Source of the DNA: UBA2428 sp002343545
GTDB taxonomy: Bacteria > Bdellovibrionota > UBA2428
Assembly: GCA_937952285.1 (NCBI GenBank)
Contig: CALFZE010000024.1
Span: 1-27,013, forward strand
Reading direction: 5' to 3'
DNA length: 27,013 bases
The translations under genes were made by a program, and so were the position numbers. Under the pieces are notes generated by a model. That model did no database searches. It was not told where the DNA came from and saw only the letters and a program-made list of their open reading frames with translations. Position 1 is the first letter of the stretch. Each line of letters starts with the position of its first letter. Of this stretch, positions 14,001 to 21,611 are shown in pieces.

Positions 14001-14657
14001 ATGAAGCTCGTGGGAATCACCGCAACTCGTCGACTCCTCATCGCGGGAGTCGTTTGTTTAGGTATGGGCGTGGCTGCGGCCGCGCCCGCGGCTTCCCACG
14101 ATTTCGTCGACGAGGCCCGAGCGTTCTTCTCGGGCCTCGTCGAGGTCACCCAAGCTTCCCGCGCGAGCGGCGGACAGTTGAACGACGGGGCGAAGGCCAA
14201 GCTCCAAGACGTTTCCTCGAAGGTCGACGTCGAAAAACTTTCGCAAGCCTCGCTCGGCGCGACCCGCTGGAAGGGGCTCAAGGCCGCCGACCGCGAGGAG
14301 TTCCGCTCCGTCTTGCAGCAGCTTCTCGAGACGGCGGTCTTCCCGGCCGCCAAGGATATCTCTACGAAGCCCGAGGCGCTCAAGTACGAGCCCGTCGCGG
14401 CCAAGCCCGGCCAAGTCCGCGTGAGCGGCGACATCGAGCGCGAGCGCGCGGGTGAGCGCGTTTCGCAGCCGCTTTCGATCGTGCTCGTTTTCGACGCGAC
14501 TTCCAAGCGCGTGAAGGACGCCGTGCTCGACCGCGAGCTCATCTCGGCGACCTTCAAGCGCCAATTCGACAAGGCTCTGCAGAAGCAGAAGTTCTCGCAG
14601 GTCCTCGCGACGATGCGCCAACGCGTCCGCGACGCGCAATCCCCGCCGAAGAAATAA
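14001..14657 (+). CDS. MlaC/Ttg2D-like periplasmic phospholipid-binding protein
   Basis: MlaC shuttles phospholipids between the outer-membrane lipoprotein MlaA and the inner-membrane MlaFEDB transporter. Product of 218 aa: signal peptide about 1-31 (ends PAASH or nearby), then mostly helices. The family pattern is recognisable: a VDVEKLSQASLG segment followed by RWKGLKAADREEFRSVLQQLLET (about 75-111), later VLVFDATSKRVKDAVLDRELI and SATFKRQFDKALQKQKFSQVLATMRQR near the end. The ATG at 14001 has GAAGG directly against it; GTG 14010 has better spacing and could be the true start. The other mla genes are absent, so this is an orphan copy behind a beta-barrel gene. A terminator-like inverted repeat follows. 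Confidence 0.75.
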   Translation: MKLVGITATRRLLIAGVVCLGMGVAAAAPAASHDFVDEARAFFSGLVEVTQASRASGGQLNDGAKAKLQDVSSKVDVEKLSQASLGATRWKGLKAADREEFRSVLQQLLETAVFPAAKDISTKPEALKYEPVAAKPGQVRVSGDIERERAGERVSQPLSIVLVFDATSKRVKDAVLDRELISATFKRQFDKALQKQKFSQVLATMRQRVRDAQSPPKK

Positions 14658-14663
14658 GACTCC

Positions 14664-14787
14664 CTAGCGCACGTTCAAATGAGATGGCTGCAAGGCGGCG
14701 AGGAGCGAGGACCGGAGTTTACTTAATGTAAATGAGGACCGCAGCGACGAAGCCAACGCCGCAGACGCTCATTTAAACGTGCGCTAG
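14664..14787. repeat. 124-bp element with 20-bp terminal inverted repeats
   Basis: The left arm (14664-14683, CTAGCGCACGTTCAAATGAG) and right arm (14768-14787) are complementary at 19 of 20 positions. Inside are an inner hairpin TTTAC-TTAAT-GTAAA, a GAGGACCG direct repeat (in GCGAGGACCGGAG and TGAGGACCGCAGC) and matching GGCGGCG / CGCCGC and TGGCT / AGCCA blocks. The right arm includes the stop codon of the convergent ZIP gene. It has no protein-coding frame. It looks like a dispersed intergenic hairpin or a bidirectional transcription stop rather than an insertion sequence. Confidence 0.75.
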
Positions 14788-15560
14788 CCGAGGGCGTAGT
14801 CGAGGGTCATCATCAGGACGAAGCCCAAGACGAGGCCCCAGGTCGCGCGCATTTCGCTGCCGCGGCGGTGGCACTCGGGGATGACTTCGTGGCTGATGAC
14901 GAAGAGCATGGCGCCGGCCGCGAGGGCGAGTCCCCACGCGAGGAAGGCTTGCGCGATGCCCACGATGAGCGTGCCGATGAGGGCCGCGACGGGCTCGACG
15001 AAACCGCTGAAGGCGGCCACGGCGAAGGCCGTGCGCCGACGGTAGCCGAGCTCGCGCAGCGCGAGCGCGACGACAAGTCCCTCGGGCAAATCCTGGAGGC
15101 TGATGCCGAGGGCGAGCGGAAAGCCGCGCTCGCCCCCCGATCCCGCGGCGACGCCGATCGCGAAGCCTTCGGGGATGTTGTGGATGATGATGGCCATGAC
15201 GAAGAGCCAAAGGCGGCTGCGGACCTTGTCGTGCCGCTGGTCCTCGCCCTTGTAAAAATGCTCGTGCGGCACGAGGCGCTCGAGCAGGCGAATCATCAAC
15301 ACGCCCCCCAAAATCCCGGCCGACACGAGCAACGCCGCCGTCCAGCGACTTTCGTAGAGCTGTCGGGCCGTCTCGAGGCCGGGGGTGATGAGCGAAAAGC
15401 CCGTCGCGGCGAGCATGACCCCGGCGCCGAAGCCGAGCAGGGTGTCGCGCGTGCGTTCAGACAAAGTCTTGGAGAAGACGGCGGGCAGCGCCCCGATCGA
15501 CGTCGAGAGAAAGGCCATGCCCCCACCGATCAAGGACCAAAGAATCGGATGTTCCGTCAT
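14784..15560 (-). CDS. ZIP-family divalent metal transporter
   Basis: Moves Zn2+ or other divalent metals across the inner membrane into the cytosol. Product of 258 aa with eight membrane helices. The two metal-site helices are plain: HNIPEGFAIG (127-136, TM4) and QDLPEGLVVAL (156-166, TM5), plus a His/charged loop between TM3 and TM4 (PHEHFYKGEDQRH, 98-110). TM4 and TM5 read like the GufA/ZupT branch. The ATG at 15560 has no Shine-Dalgarno, so a leaderless message is possible. Its stop codon lies in the arm of the 124-bp inverted repeat. Family certain; metal preference not determinable here. Confidence 0.93.
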   Translation of the reverse strand: MTEHPILWSLIGGGMAFLSTSIGALPAVFSKTLSERTRDTLLGFGAGVMLAATGFSLITPGLETARQLYESRWTAALLVSAGILGGVLMIRLLERLVPHEHFYKGEDQRHDKVRSRLWLFVMAIIIHNIPEGFAIGVAAGSGGERGFPLALGISLQDLPEGLVVALALRELGYRRRTAFAVAAFSGFVEPVAALIGTLIVGIAQAFLAWGLALAAGAMLFVISHEVIPECHRRGSEMRATWGLVLGFVLMMTLDYALG

Positions 15561-15640
15561 AGAACTAACACTACCCAGGCTTTTTGGATTTCTCGATAGG
15601 GAGCCTTCGGGATAGTCTTGGGCCCGGGAGGATTTTACGA

Positions 15641-16978
15641 ATGAAGAACTGGATTTGGGGCATCGCCCTTACGGGCCTCGCGGCCGCTTGCAGCTCGTCG
15701 CCCGAAACGCCGTCGCGCCCGATGCGCATGGCCGACGACGGTCACGAAAACATGTCCGAGCGTTACGAGCCGGAAGTGAATTTCGAGAACGACCGCACCT
15801 ATATGTCGACGAACGGCGGCGCTTGGGAAGCCACGTCGATGGCCCGCGTGCCGGCGCAAAGCCCGATCATCGTGGAAGAGCCCGCGTCCCGCACCGTCAC
15901 CATCTCGCGCGACGGCGAAATCGGTCGCTTCTCGCTCGCCGTGGCCAAGGTCATGCGCTGGTCCGAGCGCGTGCCGGTGCAGCGCACCCGCATGGAACTT
16001 CGCAGTTTCGTCGAGGACGGCTACTGCGACAGCTACCAGTGTGATTCCGAAGGCGGCCAGAGCCCGCTCTGGAACACTTTCTACTCGGCGCCGAAGGCCC
16101 AGAAGCCGGCCGCCCTCGCGGACGCCATCCGCGGCATCGGCGTGCCGTCGGCCCAGAAGCTCGTCGACGCGGGGTACTTCCACCGCAAGCCGCGCACCTG
16201 GTCCGCGTTCGAGGACGAAGTCGAGCGCGCCGAGCGTTCGGGCGTCATTGATTCCAACGCGCGCTACGCGACGCTCACCAAGTACCGCCTCGATAACCTG
16301 ATCAACCTCGGTTACACCGAGACCGCTTGCCGCGTCGTTCAGAAGCGCTGCAAGGTCGTGGTCGAGCGTCTCGTTCCCGTGCCGTACACGGATTACGAAA
16401 CCCGCGACTACTCGAAGGTCGTCGAGACGATCGTTCGCGACGTCGAGATCGTCGTTTCGGGTTCGCGTCTGCAATCGTTCGAGTCCGACGCCGCGACCGT
16501 AACGGTGGGCTGGGACCGCGACAACGTGCGCGTGAACGCGGGTCCCTACACCCGCTACTCGACGCAGATCTCGCACGAAGGCTCGCTCGTCCGCATCGCG
16601 CTCCTCGGCGAAGAGCGGATTCCCGCGGCGCTCCCCGCTTCGGTCCTGAAGTCGGGTCTCCTCGCGCTCGGCAACCCGCCGACCCTGAAGGTCACCCTGG
16701 ATCCTCGCTACGTTCCCGCGAACGCCGGCGACGACCAAATGGTCCTCAAGTACACCCTCGAAGGTTGCAAGATGAATATTTTCGGCGGCTGCCTCGGCAT
16801 GAAGGTCATGGACCAGGGCGTCGTCCCGGTCACGGGCGAGCTCGTCTCGGTGCCCATGACGAAGGCCATGAAGGGCTACAAGATGCAGGCCAAGTACTCC
16901 GTCTCGCGTCGCAACAGCGTGTTCTACACGAACGGCTACATCGCGGAACGCGAAACCGACGACATCAAGTGGAAGTAA
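15641..16978 (+). CDS. Lipoprotein with a helix-hairpin-helix-like segment, unknown
   Basis: Product of 445 aa. The signal peptide ends in LAAAC (Cys17), so it is probably lipidated, although the lipobox is not ideal. Residues 18-65 are low complexity and acidic. Residues 85-125 look like beta-strands. Around 157-190, ALADAIRGIGVPSAQKLVD resembles a helix-hairpin-helix turn (GIG flanked by helices), unusual in a lipoprotein. From about 250 on the protein is beta-rich. Cysteines are grouped (129 and 134; 230 and 237; two close together near the end, in GCKMNIFGGC), which suggests periplasmic disulfides. ATG 15641 was chosen: GGAGG ends nine bases upstream, while the longer frame has no signal peptide. 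Function unknown. A terminator follows. Confidence 0.85.
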   Translation: MKNWIWGIALTGLAAACSSSPETPSRPMRMADDGHENMSERYEPEVNFENDRTYMSTNGGAWEATSMARVPAQSPIIVEEPASRTVTISRDGEIGRFSLAVAKVMRWSERVPVQRTRMELRSFVEDGYCDSYQCDSEGGQSPLWNTFYSAPKAQKPAALADAIRGIGVPSAQKLVDAGYFHRKPRTWSAFEDEVERAERSGVIDSNARYATLTKYRLDNLINLGYTETACRVVQKRCKVVVERLVPVPYTDYETRDYSKVVETIVRDVEIVVSGSRLQSFESDAATVTVGWDRDNVRVNAGPYTRYSTQISHEGSLVRIALLGEERIPAALPASVLKSGLLALGNPPTLKVTLDPRYVPANAGDDQMVLKYTLEGCKMNIFGGCLGMKVMDQGVVPVTGELVSVPMTKAMKGYKMQAKYSVSRRNSVFYTNGYIAERETDDIKWK

Positions 16979-17018
16979 AGCTTCTGACTTGAGCGATCGG
17001 ATCGGATCCGACGTGACG

Positions 17019-17052
17019 AAGCCCGGGGGCGGCGACGACCCCGGGCTTTTTT
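17019..17052 (+). terminator. Rho-independent terminator after the HhH-like lipoprotein gene
   Basis: AAGCCCGGGG pairs with CCCCGGGCTT over a 10-base loop, followed by a run of T ending in C. It starts 40 bases after the stop codon. Confidence 0.9.
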
Positions 17053-17126
17053 CATTCCGCGGAAATGCGCGGGCGCTAGACGCTGCGCTCCTTCATTTTG
17101 ACAAATCGTCGAAGTAAGTTGTCACT

Positions 17127-17855
17127 ATGAAAATTTTACGGCTGTCTCTTTTGCTTTCGGTTACGGTTCTTTTTGTCGCCTGTGAAAATTTGGTGTCCGT
17201 TCGTTCTTCCGCGGGCGAAGGGACTCTTCGCATTCTTGATGAGGTGTCCGTGGGGACCGAACGAGAGAACGGCACGTGGGAAGATTATTCCATCTTGAAA
17301 GACGCCGGTAATGCGGTGGTCGTTTTACTTCGACCATCGGAAGGATACAGCTTGGATGGGAGCGTGACTTTAGAGGACTGTAACGAGAAGGTCTCCGCTT
17401 CGGAGTTTACGGTTGACGTGGGCGAGAAAAAATTGAAATGGACGATGACCAACGCGATGGATGAATGCAAGGTCGTCGTCGGGCTACGAGCGGCGGAGAC
17501 GGACACGGAGGACGACGAAGATCCCGTGACTGCTTCGGCGGCCTGCACGGCGCTTAATTCGCGAACCGATACCTTGAATCATTCCACTCCGAGCGTGAGC
17601 ATCGCGGGGCCTTTTTCCGAAAATGACAAGGTCAAGGTGACGGCTGTCTACAACGGAACTCACGGAGGCGGAACTCCGTATACTCTCGACGCTCGCTGGG
17701 AAGGCGGAACTTCTAACCTCGCGATCGTAAGTTCGGCCGATGACAACGTCGTGTCGTCGGCCGTCGTGGCTCCGTCCGGCACGACTTCGCTCGTGGCGAC
17801 GTGCGCCTCGAGCTGTCACTTGGGCTGGACCTTGACTTACGAGTGCGGCCTCTAA
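17127..17855 (+). CDS. Putative lipoprotein of lower GC, unknown
   Basis: Product of 242 aa: lipoprotein signal MKILRLSLLLSVTVLFVAC (Cys19). The first domain (about 30-120) ends in two Cys-containing blocks (LEDCNEKV near 83 and MDECKVVVGLR near 112), a pattern like bacterial repeat or InlB-B-type beta folds. An acidic linker (TDTEDDEDP) follows, then a second beta-rich domain with four Cys (139-242). The first 100 bases are about 47% GC by my count, well below the neighbours, with many TTT, TTG and AAA codons, so transfer from another source is possible. There is no clear Shine-Dalgarno. TTGACA at 17098-17103 looks like a -35, but no matching -10 fits before the ATG. Function unknown. Confidence 0.75.
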   Translation: MKILRLSLLLSVTVLFVACENLVSVRSSAGEGTLRILDEVSVGTERENGTWEDYSILKDAGNAVVVLLRPSEGYSLDGSVTLEDCNEKVSASEFTVDVGEKKLKWTMTNAMDECKVVVGLRAAETDTEDDEDPVTASAACTALNSRTDTLNHSTPSVSIAGPFSENDKVKVTAVYNGTHGGGTPYTLDARWEGGTSNLAIVSSADDNVVSSAVVAPSGTTSLVATCASSCHLGWTLTYECGL

Positions 17856-17867
17856 AGGGGGCAGACG

Positions 17868-17889
17868 GCCCGCACGGTTTCGCGGGCTT
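17868..17889. terminator. Weak hairpin between convergent genes
   Basis: GCCCGC pairs with GCGGGC over an 8-base loop, with only TT after it on the plus strand. It lies between the low-GC lipoprotein gene and the convergent TolC-family gene and may slow transcription from both sides. Confidence 0.35.
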
Positions 17890-17904
17890 ACGAAAAGGCG
17901 TGGA

Positions 17905-19278
17905 CTAACGTTCGGGAGTGAACTCGCTCCCGAGCGACTGTTCGAGTTTGGCGAGACGCAGGTTGTACTGGAAGATCGCCTCGAGGCGCGCCTTCTCGGC
18001 CATCGCGTAGGTGCCCATGGTTTCGAGGAGCGTCTTGGCGCTTTCCGCGCCGACGCCGTAGCCCGCGAGGGCGTCCTGGTAGCGACGACGGACGGACTCG
18101 CCCGCGCGATCGCGGATCGAACGGGCCGTCGCGGCCTCTTCGACGTCGCGGTAGTTCTTCTCGATTTCGGCGAGGATGGCGGGACCGAGGTGCTTGGACT
18201 TGGCTTCGGCCTGGAGGGCCTCGGCTTGCGCCATGCGCGACTTGGCCGAGCTCTCGAGGAAGCCGACGTTCCAGCGCAGGCCGACGCCCACGCCGCCGCT
18301 CAGCTCGTTGAAGGGATCCTGGACGTAGGGGCTCGCGTAGTCGGGGCGACCCGGCGCGACGCCGTAGTTCAGGCGTCCCGCCACGAAGAGCGTCGGGCGC
18401 GAAAGACCCCGCTCCACCTCGGCGAGTCCGCGTTTGGCTTCGACCTCGCGCGCGAGCGCGGCGAGTTCGGGGCGCGTCTCGCGCGCGCCGGCTTGCAGGG
18501 TCTCGAGCGAGGGCAGCTTCACTTCGCGCGCTCGCAGGTTCGCGCGGTCCCAGCGCGGGGTCTGCTGTCCGTAGACGCCGATCTTCCACGCCATGCCGGC
18601 GCGGATCTGGGCGAGGGTCTTGTCGGCCTCGGCGAGGCGCGCGCGGGCCTCGGCCAAGAAGTCTTCCAGACGATCGCGGTCGCCCGCGGAGAGCTTGCGT
18701 CCCTTCGTCGCTTCGAGCGCGCCCTCGAGCTTGCCGACGACGTCGCGGGCGATCTCGGCGAGTTCGAAGGCGAGTTGGTAACCGAAGTAGAACTCGTGGA
18801 CTTCCGTGCGCAGCTGCCAACGGTCGCGCTCGAAGAGTTTCTTTTCGGCTTCGAGTCCCGCGCGCGCGGCGCGCCGGCCGCCGTCGATGGCGCCGAAGGT
18901 GTAGATCGGTTGGATGACTTCGAGGCGCGTCGTCCAGAAGGCGCCCCAACTCGACCAATCCGTGCGCGCGGTGAGGGGGCTCTCGCCGCCGCTCACCCCC
19001 GGCAGCGGCGCGACGATCGTGTCGAGCGTGCCGCTGAACCAGCGCTTGGCGTCGGCCATGTCGGCGCGGGCCTCGGCGTAGACGAGACGCGCGCGCGCTT
19101 CGCCGAGCTGGTGGCCTTGCTCCTCGGCCGCCTTCACGAAGGCGGCGAGGTCCAGGCGCTCCGTTTCGGCGCGCTTCTCCGCGGGCGCCGACGCTTCCGG
19201 CGCGCCCACGCTCGCGAAGGAAAACGCGGGAAGCGCCAGCGAGATCGCGGGACGGACGAAGGCAAACGGACGGCGCAC
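17905..19278 (-). CDS. TolC-family outer-membrane efflux protein
   Basis: TolC-type trimers form an outer-membrane channel and periplasmic tunnel for export. About 457 aa from GTG 19278; the longer frame runs into the upstream gene and lacks a signal peptide. Signal peptide about 1-31 (SLALPAFSFASVGA). The rest is the usual two repeats of long helices with short barrel strands: RLEVIQPIYTFGAIDGGRRAARAGLEAEKKLF (about 125-156) is a typical first repeat and GVGVGLRWNVGFLESSAKSRMAQAEALQAEAKSK the second. AAAGG lies upstream of the GTG, and the preceding gene stops one base before it, so they are coupled. No fusion protein or pump is adjacent; this is the last gene of the nine-gene run. The exported substrate is unknown. 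Confidence 0.88.
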   Translation of the reverse strand: MRRPFAFVRPAISLALPAFSFASVGAPEASAPAEKRAETERLDLAAFVKAAEEQGHQLGEARARLVYAEARADMADAKRWFSGTLDTIVAPLPGVSGGESPLTARTDWSSWGAFWTTRLEVIQPIYTFGAIDGGRRAARAGLEAEKKLFERDRWQLRTEVHEFYFGYQLAFELAEIARDVVGKLEGALEATKGRKLSAGDRDRLEDFLAEARARLAEADKTLAQIRAGMAWKIGVYGQQTPRWDRANLRAREVKLPSLETLQAGARETRPELAALAREVEAKRGLAEVERGLSRPTLFVAGRLNYGVAPGRPDYASPYVQDPFNELSGGVGVGLRWNVGFLESSAKSRMAQAEALQAEAKSKHLGPAILAEIEKNYRDVEEAATARSIRDRAGESVRRRYQDALAGYGVGAESAKTLLETMGTYAMAEKARLEAIFQYNLRLAKLEQSLGSEFTPER

Positions 19279-19279
19279 C

Positions 19280-20014
19280 TTAGGCGCCTTTCTGCCGACG
19301 CTTGTAGAGCAGGTAACCGAGCGCGGCGGCCACGACGATGGCCCCGAAGACCATCTTCTTCTTGTCGCCACCCGCGGGCGCGGTATCGGCCGCGGCGACC
19401 TCGCCTTCCTTCGGAGCCAGGCGGCCCTGCAGACGACCGCGCGAGCCGAGCAGCGAACCGCCGCCCGAAGACATCGCCTCGGCGAAGGCCTTGGGATCGA
19501 AGGTCAGTTCGAGACTGTCGACGAGGCCGTCCATGACGGTGGCCCACTTGGGGTAAACGCTTTCGGCGATGGAATAGGAGATGAGGCCGGCGACCTGCTC
19601 TTTGGTCGAGGCGAGGTAGCGGGTGTAGAAGCGCGGGATCTCGGCGCCGAAGGTCAGCGCGTCGGCCCACTCCTGGTCGCGGATCTTCTTGAGGCGGGCG
19701 TACTTGGTTTCGCTCTTGTACGCGTTACCGAGGAGATCGCGCATGTCGCGTGGAGCCTTGAGCGTCTCGAGGTATTTTTCGAGGGTGTCGTCGACCTCGT
19801 TGCGCGCCTTCGTGACGGCAACGAGGATGACTTCGGAACGTTCGGCGATGTTGTCGGGTTGGCAGACCCAGTCGATCTCTTCCTGGCTGCAGCTCCAGTT
19901 GGCAGGCAGCTCGAAGCGGATGAACTGGGTCTTGAAGGTCTTGGCCTCGGCGGGGGCGAGGCCCCCGAACGCGAGCGCCAAACAAAAAGCCCCGATGCCA
20001 AGTCGCGTCTTCAT
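19280..20014 (-). CDS. Exported protein with C-terminal membrane anchor, unknown
   Basis: Product of 244 aa: signal peptide 1-24 (ending PAEA), a globular domain of about 26-175 with a close Cys pair (42 and 51) likely joined in the periplasm, a Gly/Ser-rich and charged linker (180-218), then one hydrophobic helix (221-237) and a short basic tail (KRRQKGA). This is the layout of a periplasmic domain tied to the inner membrane by its C-terminus. Family not recognised. GGGGGG abuts the ATG, and the gene starts 5 bp after oppA and stops one base before the TolC-family gene. It could be an accessory to either one, which is inference. Confidence 0.75.
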   Translation of the reverse strand: MKTRLGIGAFCLALAFGGLAPAEAKTFKTQFIRFELPANWSCSQEEIDWVCQPDNIAERSEVILVAVTKARNEVDDTLEKYLETLKAPRDMRDLLGNAYKSETKYARLKKIRDQEWADALTFGAEIPRFYTRYLASTKEQVAGLISYSIAESVYPKWATVMDGLVDSLELTFDPKAFAEAMSSGGGSLLGSRGRLQGRLAPKEGEVAAADTAPAGGDKKKMVFGAIVVAAALGYLLYKRRQKGA

Positions 20015-20019
20015 CCCCC

Positions 20020-21597
20020 CTATTTAAGCCGCAAATTCCGGAAGTAGAAATCGCCCATGTTGTTCGGACGGAAGCCTTCGACTCTACGCGCTACGAGGTG
20101 GAGGTTCGCCTCGACGAAGAGGGGAACGATCGCGATCTCGTCTTCGAGCAGGATTTTCTGGGCCTGGTCGTAGGCCTTGATGCGCTCGGCTTCGTTCTGC
20201 GAGCCCGAGGCCGTCTTCAGCAGGCCGTCGTAGGTCGCGTTGCAGAAGCCCGTGTGGTTGTTCCCCGATTGGCAGGTGAAGAGGTTCAGGAAGTTGTCCG
20301 GATCCGGGTAGTCCGCGCCCCAGCCCATGCGGAAAACGGCGGGCGGGCTCTTCTCGAGGAACTTCAGGTAGACCTTCCATTCCTGGTTTTGGATCTTCAC
20401 GTCGACGCCGAGCGTGCGCTTCCATTGGTTCTGGAGGTTTTCCGCGACGAGCTTGTTGCGCTCGCGCGTGTCGAACCAGTAGTCGATCGTGGCCGGCTTC
20501 TTGGCGATGGAATCCCAGATGGCCTTGGCTTTGACGGGGTCGTGCTTGATGCCGCGTTCGGAGTTGTACGCGATCATGCCGGGGGGAACCCACGACGACT
20601 CGGGGGTGACCATCTTCGGCAGCACCTTGGCGACTTCGTTGCGGTCGATCGCGAGCGCGAGCGCTTCGCGGACACGACGGTCGGCGACCTGGCCGTTTTT
20701 GACGTGGAAGCCGACGTAGTAGCTACGAAGGTAGGGCGTCGAGATGAACTCGGGCATGTTCGCGAGCGTGGGGACCTGCGACGGAGGAAGGTCGCGGACG
20801 ATGTCGAGCTGGCCGCCTTCGAAGAGCGTGACGGCCGTGGATTCTTCCTTCACGACGCGGAACTCGACGTTCTGCGGGGCGCCGGCGATGGCTTCGGCCT
20901 CGAAGTAGGTCGGGTTCTTCTCGAGCACGAGCTTGGAATCGTGTTCCCAGGCCTTCAGACGGTAGGCGCCGAGCGTTTGCATGTTCGCGGGTTGCGTCCA
21001 CTTGTCGCCGTGCTGGGCGATGACGTCCTTGCGGATGGGGTAGGTCACCCAGAAGCCCGGGATGTGGATCCAGTAAGCCGCCGGGACCTTGAGCGTGACG
21101 ACGAGCGTTTCGGCGTCCGTCGCCTTGATGCCGACCTGACCGAAATCCTTGATCTCGCCCTTCTGGTAGCCCTCGGCGTTCACGACGTCGAAGAGGAAGT
21201 AGGAGTATTCCGAAGCCGTCGCCGGGGCGAGCAGGCGCTCCCAGCTGTCGACGAAGTGCTGGGCCACGAGCTCCTGGCCGTCCGTCCACTTGACGCCCTT
21301 GCGGAGCTTGAAGGTGTAGGTCTTGCCGTCGGGCGAGATCGTCCACGAAGCCGCGAGGCTCGGCCGGACTTTCATGTCGACGTCGTGCTCGATGAGTCCG
21401 TCTTGGATGTTCTGCAGGACTTCCTTCGAGACGTTGTCCGTCGCGAGCGTCCAGTCGAGGCTGGGCGGGTCCGTGGGCAGCCGCATGCGGATGGTCGTCG
21501 CGTCGACGCCCGCTTTCTTGGTGCAGGCACCGAGCACGCCGAGCATCGCCACGAGGGCGAGCGAAAAGGGGGATCGAATCCAGGCTTTCATCGTCAT
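20020..21597 (-). CDS. oppA: Oligopeptide ABC transporter substrate-binding lipoprotein (OppA/DppA type)
   Basis: Periplasmic peptide receptor delivering substrate to OppBC. Of 525 aa, a lipoprotein signal ends LGAC (Cys25). SBP family 5 domain features: an N-terminal strand plus PPSLDWTLATDN, ADSWTISPDGKTYTFKLRKGVKWTDG-type block (about 80-110, here starting AASWTISPDGKTY), later RREALALAIDR-type block (here VREALALAIDRNEV) and GWGADYPDPDNFLN (about 424-437) near the C-terminus. All are hallmarks of OppA/MppA. Two in-frame ATGs (21597 and 21591) are possible; AGGG lies before the first. It is the third Opp gene of the operon, separated from oppC by a methyltransferase gene. The peptide specificity, or a role in murein-peptide recycling, cannot be told. 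Confidence 0.94.
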   Translation of the reverse strand: MTMKAWIRSPFSLALVAMLGVLGACTKKAGVDATTIRMRLPTDPPSLDWTLATDNVSKEVLQNIQDGLIEHDVDMKVRPSLAASWTISPDGKTYTFKLRKGVKWTDGQELVAQHFVDSWERLLAPATASEYSYFLFDVVNAEGYQKGEIKDFGQVGIKATDAETLVVTLKVPAAYWIHIPGFWVTYPIRKDVIAQHGDKWTQPANMQTLGAYRLKAWEHDSKLVLEKNPTYFEAEAIAGAPQNVEFRVVKEESTAVTLFEGGQLDIVRDLPPSQVPTLANMPEFISTPYLRSYYVGFHVKNGQVADRRVREALALAIDRNEVAKVLPKMVTPESSWVPPGMIAYNSERGIKHDPVKAKAIWDSIAKKPATIDYWFDTRERNKLVAENLQNQWKRTLGVDVKIQNQEWKVYLKFLEKSPPAVFRMGWGADYPDPDNFLNLFTCQSGNNHTGFCNATYDGLLKTASGSQNEAERIKAYDQAQKILLEDEIAIVPLFVEANLHLVARRVEGFRPNNMGDFYFRNLRLK

Positions 21598-21611
21598 GGC
21601 TAAGGACCCTA

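Noticed and set aside
12665..14572. Minus-strand open frame of over 600 codons
   Set aside because: It runs antisense to the lipid kinase-like, beta-barrel and MlaC-like genes, all with signal peptides, start sites or motifs. The translation is low complexity.
14664..14787. Insertion sequence or CRISPR at the inverted repeat
   Set aside because: It has no transposase frame, no regular spacing of repeats and no spacers; only one structured unit is present.
17098..17126. TTGACA as a full promoter of the low-GC lipoprotein gene
   Set aside because: The -35 is perfect, but the -10 position at 16-18 bp spacing (GTCACT or neighbours) does not match and abuts the ATG.
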